DNA of 11,045 bases. Source: an uncultured Zetaproteobacteria bacterium. Its GTDB lineage: Bacteria > Pseudomonadota > Zetaproteobacteria > Mariprofundales > Mariprofundaceae. A program made the position numbers and the translations under genes. The notes under the pieces were generated by a model. The model worked only from the letters and a program-made list of their open reading frames with translations, was not told where the DNA came from and made no database searches. Each line of letters starts with the position of its first letter. Positions within the stretch are counted from its first letter, which is position 1. The stretch spans positions 1 through 11,045 of the forward strand of contig CAJXNE010000056.1 of the NCBI GenBank assembly GCA_913056285.1, written 5' to 3'. Shown piece after piece: positions 7,230 through 11,045 of the stretch.

Positions 7230-8009
7230 ATGAAAATTATTACAGCTAACCTCAACGGCATACGTGCTGCAACGCGTAAAGGATTCTGGGACTGGTTCGC
7301 CGATCAGAATGCCGACATTCTTTGTTTGCAGGAACTCAAGGCGCACGAACATCAGATTCCACTTGAAGCGCAATGCGATGGTTATTACCGGCAGTTTCAC
7401 TTTGCTGAAAAACCTGGGTATTCAGGCGTTGCACTCTATTCCCGCAAGGAACCGGATGCGGTGCATATCGGATTGGGTTCGATTGATCCGGATACAGACT
7501 GGTTGCGCTTTGATGCGGAGGGGCGTTTTGTTATGGCGGATTTTGGCAAGCTGTCCGTTATTTCAGCCTATTTTCCCTCCGGTTCCAGTTCGCCAGAGCG
7601 TCAGGCGGGTAAGATGATATTTCTGGAACAGTTCCTCCCACTGGCAACACGCCTGAAAGATGCAGGGCGTGAACTGATTGTCTGCGGTGATATGAATATT
7701 GCCCATCAGCGCATCGATCTGAAAAACTGGCGTGGCAATCAGAAAAACTCAGGTTTCCTGCCCGAAGAACGGGCATGGTTTGAGCAATGGTTACAATCCG
7801 GCTTTATTGACGTGTTCCGACAGCGCTACCCGGACAAAGAACAGTACAGCTGGTGGTCAAATCGAGGCCAGGCGCGCGCCAACAATGTTGGTTGGCGCAT
7901 TGATTATCATGTATGCACACCTGAAATCGCTGCAAATATTAAAGAACTCAGTGTTTTTACCGATGAATGGTATTCTGATCATGCTCCGGTCACAGCTGTT
8001 TTTATATAG
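7230..8009 (+). CDS. xth: Exodeoxyribonuclease III family AP endonuclease, resembling Crc but with catalytic residues
   Basis: A 259-residue protein of the ExoIII/AP endonuclease superfamily, which cuts DNA at abasic sites and removes 3' blocking groups in base excision repair. Catalytic positions are all present: Asn7 (ITANLNG), Glu35 (LCLQELKAH), Asp154 and Asn156 (CGDMNIAH), Asp225 (GWRIDYH) and Asp250-His251 (SDHAPV). Several stretches, such as DLKNWRGNQKNSGFLPEERAW and YSWWSNRGQARANNVGWRIDY, resemble Pseudomonas Crc (which has CGSLYVAH and SQHAP), yet here the active-site residues that Crc lost are kept, so enzyme activity is expected. The ATG at 7230 aligns with family N-termini; a TTG at 7197 would add 11 unrelated residues. 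It is followed 21 bases later by the diguanylate cyclase gene. Confidence 0.93.
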   Translation: MKIITANLNGIRAATRKGFWDWFADQNADILCLQELKAHEHQIPLEAQCDGYYRQFHFAEKPGYSGVALYSRKEPDAVHIGLGSIDPDTDWLRFDAEGRFVMADFGKLSVISAYFPSGSSSPERQAGKMIFLEQFLPLATRLKDAGRELIVCGDMNIAHQRIDLKNWRGNQKNSGFLPEERAWFEQWLQSGFIDVFRQRYPDKEQYSWWSNRGQARANNVGWRIDYHVCTPEIAANIKELSVFTDEWYSDHAPVTAVFI

Positions 8010-8017
8010 ATAATCCT

Positions 8018-8025
8018 AGGGAGGT
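8018..8025 (+). promoter_or_regulatory. Ribosome binding site that fixes the TTG start of the GGDEF gene
   Basis: AGGGAGGT is a near-perfect Shine-Dalgarno sequence. Its 5-base spacing to TTG at 8031 is ideal, whereas the first in-frame ATG (8043) would be 17 bases away, too far. This makes TTG the likely start codon. Confidence 0.8.
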
Positions 8026-8030
8026 AACGC

Positions 8031-9476
8031 TTGAGTAAGCTCATGTCAGCATTGGATGACGTACAACAGATAGCCACATCGATGGCTAGTGTCGCCAGCA
8101 ATGCGGAACAGGTGGACTTGCTTATCCTCGGTGGTGGACGGGGTGGCCTGGCCATGCTTGAAGTATTGCAGCAATACGACTGGATCAATATCCATGCCAT
8201 TGTTGATATAACAGAAAGCGCGACTGCCTTCCCCATGGCCAGACAATCGGGCATTCATACTTCCATCGACTGCGCACTGAGCCTGGATCAATTTAACGGT
8301 GATATCGTCATTGATGTGACCGGCGATAAAAAAATGGCCAAGAAGCTTGCCTCGAGGCTGTTGCTGCGCCGAATCGAACTGATTTCCGGAAAATCCGCCA
8401 AGCTGCTGTTCGACCTGGTCACCAAACAACTTCGCAATGAAAAAACCATCCACAATCAGAGTACGCGATTGAACTTGCTGGACAGCATGCTCAACATCAC
8501 CATGCAGTTGGAAAATCGCCCCCCTCAAGTCGATGTGATCAATAATTCACTGATCGATTTATGCGCTCATATTCAGGCAGAAAAAGGCTTGGCAATAGTG
8601 TTCAACCGCAATAGATCGGGAGAAATAACCCACGCCGTTGGCACAGATAAACCTGCCTGCGACCAGCCTGGCTGGGCAGCTATTCAGGACGCATGCCTCA
8701 ATCTGAATGAGCACCATCGATTTAAAAAGCTGGCCCAGCCAATTCATTTACATTGCTCTGAAACCACCAGCATTTTCAATGCCATTCTGCCTATTTGGCA
8801 TAAGGATGGTCTGGCAGGAGCCCTGTTGTTAGATCTCCCGGCCATTTTGAGCCGCGAGAAACGCACATCTTTGAATATGGCTTCCATCCATTTGAATATG
8901 GCTGTCAAAACACTGGATCAGTATGAACAACTGGAGCAAATGGCTATTTTTGATGGGCTGACCGGCGCTTATAATCGCCATTATTTCAAGCAAAAAATTA
9001 AAAAAGAAGTCAGTCGAATCCGACGCAACCCAACGGCTACACTGGCATGCGGTTTTATCGATATTGATGATTTCAAACAGGTGAATGACCATTATGGTCA
9101 CCAGGTAGGAGATCTTGCACTGAAGGAAATCACTCAGGCAATTTTAAGAAGCATTCGCGATTATGATATTTGCGCCCGCTATGGCGGCGATGAATTTGTC
9201 ATTTTGTTACCTGGTGATGCCCTGGAAATGCAAATATCGATTGAAGAAATCGGCATGCGCATATTAAAACACGTGAATGAAATTCATATTGAGCAGGCTG
9301 CTGATCTTTCGATCAGTGTTTCAATCGGCATGGCTCTGCTGTCCGCCCAAACTCTGGATAGTAAAATACTACTGAAGATGGCTGATCATGCCGTCTATCA
9401 AGCCAAGGAAGCGGGTAAGAATTGTCTTCGCATTTATTCCGATGAGCAGTTTATCTTCAACAACGGTAACAAATAA
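8031..9476 (+). CDS. Diguanylate cyclase with N-terminal Rossmann-like region and GAF-like middle
   Basis: A 481-residue soluble protein with no membrane segments or signal peptide. The C-terminal GGDEF domain (about 300-470) begins with FDGLTGAYNRHYF, has FIDIDDFKQVNDHYGH for metal binding, and an intact active site GGDEF at 385-389, so it should make cyclic di-GMP from two GTP. An RDYD sequence (376-379), exactly five residues before GGDEF, is the inhibitory I-site, predicting product feedback. The N-terminal part (about 28-130) looks like a nucleotide-binding Rossmann fold: a strand, GGGRGG (34-39), then IHAIVDI ending in an acidic residue, and DIVIDVTGD (91-99). The middle (about 145-290) has a GAF-like pattern ending in LAGALLLDL, but I cannot assign it firmly. 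Translation starts at TTG. Probably co-transcribed with xth and converges on apaH, 7 bases away. Confidence 0.93.
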   Translation: MSKLMSALDDVQQIATSMASVASNAEQVDLLILGGGRGGLAMLEVLQQYDWINIHAIVDITESATAFPMARQSGIHTSIDCALSLDQFNGDIVIDVTGDKKMAKKLASRLLLRRIELISGKSAKLLFDLVTKQLRNEKTIHNQSTRLNLLDSMLNITMQLENRPPQVDVINNSLIDLCAHIQAEKGLAIVFNRNRSGEITHAVGTDKPACDQPGWAAIQDACLNLNEHHRFKKLAQPIHLHCSETTSIFNAILPIWHKDGLAGALLLDLPAILSREKRTSLNMASIHLNMAVKTLDQYEQLEQMAIFDGLTGAYNRHYFKQKIKKEVSRIRRNPTATLACGFIDIDDFKQVNDHYGHQVGDLALKEITQAILRSIRDYDICARYGGDEFVILLPGDALEMQISIEEIGMRILKHVNEIHIEQAADLSISVSIGMALLSAQTLDSKILLKMADHAVYQAKEAGKNCLRIYSDEQFIFNNGNK

Positions 9477-9483
9477 CTCAAAC

Positions 9484-10299
9484 TTACCCCCTGGCCTGAG
9501 CTACGATTTTGAATCGTCCGCCCTTTTTCAGCTTCGCAAGCGTCAGTTCATTCCCCCATACGCAGCCTGAGTCCAGCCCAAGCACATGAGGCTGATTGGT
9601 AATAAGCCCTGCTGCCGCCCAATGGCCGTACACGACATTCGCATCACGCTGCCATTTTGCCCGTTTGTGTGCGTACCAGGGCCTGTCGCGATAACGACTG
9701 CTTTCTCCGGTACGCACATTCCAGTTAAATAATCCGTCACTGGTACAATAGCGTGTACGCGTCATCACAGCAGCGGCAAACAACAATCGCGATGGATCGC
9801 CTTTGTGCGGTTTCCTGGCAGGGAATTTCACATGATGCAAGTGCCGGCAAAATTCTTTCCAGTGCTTTCCGCGCAGTTCCGCTTCAATTTTCCGGGCCCG
9901 TTTCAAGGCTTTTTTCAGCGTCCAGTTGGGATGCAATCCGGCATGTACCATGCACCAGTGCAATTTTGCATCATGGTGCAATATCGGTCTGAAACGGAGC
10001 CATTCAATCAGATCATCACAATCTTTAGCATTGATGATTGGCATTAGCGTATCGCGTCGATAGCCCGAACCACCCGCAGCCAGTTCCAGCAAGTGTAAAT
10101 CATGGTTGCCCAGCACGCAGATGCAGGCATCACCCAAGCCTTTGAGAAAACGCAAGGTCTCGAGCGAATCGGGGCCGCGATTGACCAAATCACCAACGCA
10201 CCAGAGCGTATCTTTATCGGGATTGAATTTTACCTTTTTAAGCAACTCTCTCAGTGGCTTATAACAGCCCTGAATATCCCCCACCGCATAAATAGTCAT
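9484..10299 (-). CDS. apaH: Symmetrical bis(5'-nucleosyl)-tetraphosphatase ApaH
   Basis: A 271-residue metallophosphatase, close to the 280-residue E. coli enzyme, which splits Ap4A and related dinucleoside polyphosphates symmetrically and also decaps Np4-capped RNA. The metal-binding motifs occur in order: GDIQG (7-11), GDLVNRGPDSL (36-46) and GNHDLHL (64-70), then VHAGLHPNW in the middle and YGHWAAAG with LGLDSGCVWG near the C-terminus. The first motif has Gln where E. coli has His (GDVHG), a variant I recall from other ApaH proteins. The ATG at 10299 has a weak AGG 11 bases upstream. It follows rdgC by 9 bases on the same strand, so the two were probably co-transcribed. apaG, its usual neighbour, is elsewhere in the window. 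Confidence 0.96.
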   Translation of the reverse strand: MTIYAVGDIQGCYKPLRELLKKVKFNPDKDTLWCVGDLVNRGPDSLETLRFLKGLGDACICVLGNHDLHLLELAAGGSGYRRDTLMPIINAKDCDDLIEWLRFRPILHHDAKLHWCMVHAGLHPNWTLKKALKRARKIEAELRGKHWKEFCRHLHHVKFPARKPHKGDPSRLLFAAAVMTRTRYCTSDGLFNWNVRTGESSRYRDRPWYAHKRAKWQRDANVVYGHWAAAGLITNQPHVLGLDSGCVWGNELTLAKLKKGGRFKIVAQARG

Positions 10300-10308
10300 G
10301 GCTTGAGC

Positions 10309-10785
10309 CTAAACGTCCATATCCAGCGCAGCCCGTAAATCCGGGATAAACCCGGCCAACTCCGCCACCATCATAGAAAAGTCGGCATCAAAGCGGCTGG
10401 CTTCATCATCAGCGGACTCCCCTGCCTCATCGACAATGGCCGTATCAAAGCGCATGCGTTTAATCGACAGGTCATCCTGCAACACAAATGACAAATGCTC
10501 CCGCCAATTCATGGCCAGTTTTTTCACCCGTCGACCGGATGCCACATGCGCCCGCACTTCATCGGATGAAACATCGATATATTTGCAGCGAACGATTCCT
10601 TCTGCCCCCTCGCCAGCCTGTAGCTCGCATTCATCTTCCAGCGTGAATCCCTGCGGCCAGGCTTTATCATTCATCATCCAGCGCGTCATGGCCGATTCGG
10701 GCGATTCTCCTGTCGCAGGCAGGACAACGTTCAAACTGCCCAGTGTTTTGCGCAGCACTTCAATTAAATCTTCTGATTTATCCAT
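10309..10785 (-). pseudogene. rdgC: RdgC, C-terminal half only; N-terminal half missing at a sequence joint
   Basis: The C-terminal 157 or so residues match RdgC, a ring-shaped DNA-binding protein of about 300 residues that restrains RecA. Matching stretches include SEDLIEVLRKTLGSLNVV (E. coli has AEDTLALLRKSLGSLPVV), AWPQGFTLEDECEL, the block KLAMNWREHLSFVLQDDLSIKRMRF, and SRFDADFSMMVAELAGFI near the end. Homology stops at about KSED. The open frame continues 29 more residues to 10872, but these (starting MASAKLF) are unlike RdgC and are simply the reverse of the NHL gene on the other strand. The N-terminal half is therefore absent, either from a chimeric assembly joint or a real break. If the joint is artificial, the source genome has an intact rdgC. 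Stop is 9 bases before apaH. Confidence 0.88.
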
Positions 10786-10790
10786 TATGC
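10775..10790. other. Compositional and homology breakpoint
   Basis: RdgC homology on the left ends here, and the AT-rich NHL gene on the right begins at 10787. GC changes from 31 and 33 of 60 bases in two sampled lines on the left (10561-10620, 10321-10380) to 79 of 240 on the right, by hand count. The exact joint cannot be fixed because the surrounding few bases fit either side. Confidence 0.75.
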
Positions 10791-11045
10791 CAAGAATTTT
10801 TTTTACAATTGTAATGTTATCTATTTCGCTTGTTGGCATGACATTTGTAGAAAATAGTTTTGCTGATGCCAAGACGCAATTTCATTCCACATTTGGCAAA
10901 CAGGGAATTTCAGAACCAGGTTTTTTCTTAAATCCACAATCTATGGCATTTGACTCAGAAAATAATTTGTATATTACTGATCTTGGAAATGCTCGTGTGC
11001 AAAAATTTGATTCCAATGGAAATTTTTTGTTTGAATGGGGTTCTA
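10787..11045 (+). CDS. Secreted NHL-repeat protein, N-terminal fragment, from AT-rich DNA
   Basis: The first 86 residues are present and the gene runs off the right edge. The start MPRIFFTIVMLSISLVGMTF is a classic signal peptide (basic residue, then a long hydrophobic core), with likely cleavage after NSFA. It is followed by a first NHL beta-propeller repeat: FGKQGISEPGFFLNPQSM, AFDSENNLYITDLGNARVQKFDSNGNFLFEWGS. The motif DLGNARVQKFDSNG closely fits the NHL consensus (DxxNxRVQxF). Function cannot be assigned; NHL propellers bind proteins or ligands. No Shine-Dalgarno precedes the ATG, and the first two codons may belong to the other side of the joint. Codon choice (AAA, AAT, TTT, TTG) differs sharply from every other gene here. 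Such proteins are abundant in marine ammonia-oxidising archaea, a possible but unproven source. Confidence 0.8.
   Translation, partial: MPRIFFTIVMLSISLVGMTFVENSFADAKTQFHSTFGKQGISEPGFFLNPQSMAFDSENNLYITDLGNARVQKFDSNGNFLFEWGS

Noticed and set aside
8046..8528. A 160-residue minus-strand open frame
   Set aside because: It is antisense to the N-terminal part of the GGDEF protein, whose own frame shows recognisable domain structure and a strong ribosome binding site.
10786..10872. N-terminal 29 residues of the rdgC open frame
   Set aside because: They do not resemble RdgC and are the reverse complement of the NHL signal peptide region; they are an accident of the joint.
1..11045. CRISPR arrays, transposases, integrases, tRNA or rRNA genes
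   Set aside because: I saw no regularly spaced repeats, no mobile-element protein and no tRNA-like cloverleaf; the inverted repeats are isolated and have no transposase beside them.

Overview
The window reads as a piece of a proteobacterial chromosome that, about 260 bases before its right end, changes abruptly into AT-rich DNA of a different character. The main part (1 to about 10785) has moderate GC (31 to 33 of 60 bases in two lines I counted near the right end) and carries rpoZ, a long bifunctional spoT/rel, ridA, recG, apaG, apaH, an rdgC remnant and an xth-type gene. RdgC, ApaG and ApaH together point to the beta/gamma side of the Proteobacteria or a relative such as Zetaproteobacteria. 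The 63-residue zinc-ribbon L28 differs from the 78-residue cysteine-poor form of E. coli and argues against an ordinary enteric. I cannot name the genus.

Layout. Positions 1-1613 (minus) hold a truncated voltage-gated ion channel, a glutathione S-transferase-like protein and apaG; 1616-3664 (minus) is recG. RecG, apaG and the GST gene form a tight run with a 2-base gap and a 1-base stop/start overlap. A divergent promoter region separates recG from rpmB (3767-3958, plus), which ends at a strong GCAA-loop hairpin shared with the converging ridA. Positions 4032-6907 (minus) hold rpoZ, spoT and ridA in one apparent transcription unit, with ATGA coupling between spoT and ridA. A 322-base intergenic region (6908-7229), with a 21-bp imperfect inverted repeat beside rpoZ, separates this unit from a divergent xth and diguanylate cyclase pair (7230-9476, plus). 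Converging on that pair are apaH and the 3' part of rdgC (minus).

Much of the window concerns nucleotide signalling and DNA repair: (p)ppGpp turnover (SpoT) with the omega subunit gene beside it, cyclic di-GMP synthesis by a GGDEF protein with a Rossmann-like N-terminal region, Ap4A hydrolysis (ApaH), and recombination or repair enzymes (RecG, Xth, RdgC). The order rpoZ-spoT-ridA-recG resembles the gmk-rpoZ-spoT-(trmH or ridA)-recG neighbourhood of E. coli and Pseudomonas, so most of it is conserved housekeeping.

The clearest anomaly is the right end. RdgC homology stops near 10775-10785, exactly where GC falls to about 33% (79 of 240 bases over 10801-11040, counted by hand) and where a secreted NHL-repeat protein begins on the other strand. 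This is best read as a chimeric assembly joint or a recombination breakpoint, not as a normal gene pair. Other points worth checking are a probable leaderless xth, a catalytically intact ExoIII that resembles Crc, the Rossmann-GGDEF fusion, and the inverted repeat before rpoZ. I did not find a convincing new defence or mobile system.
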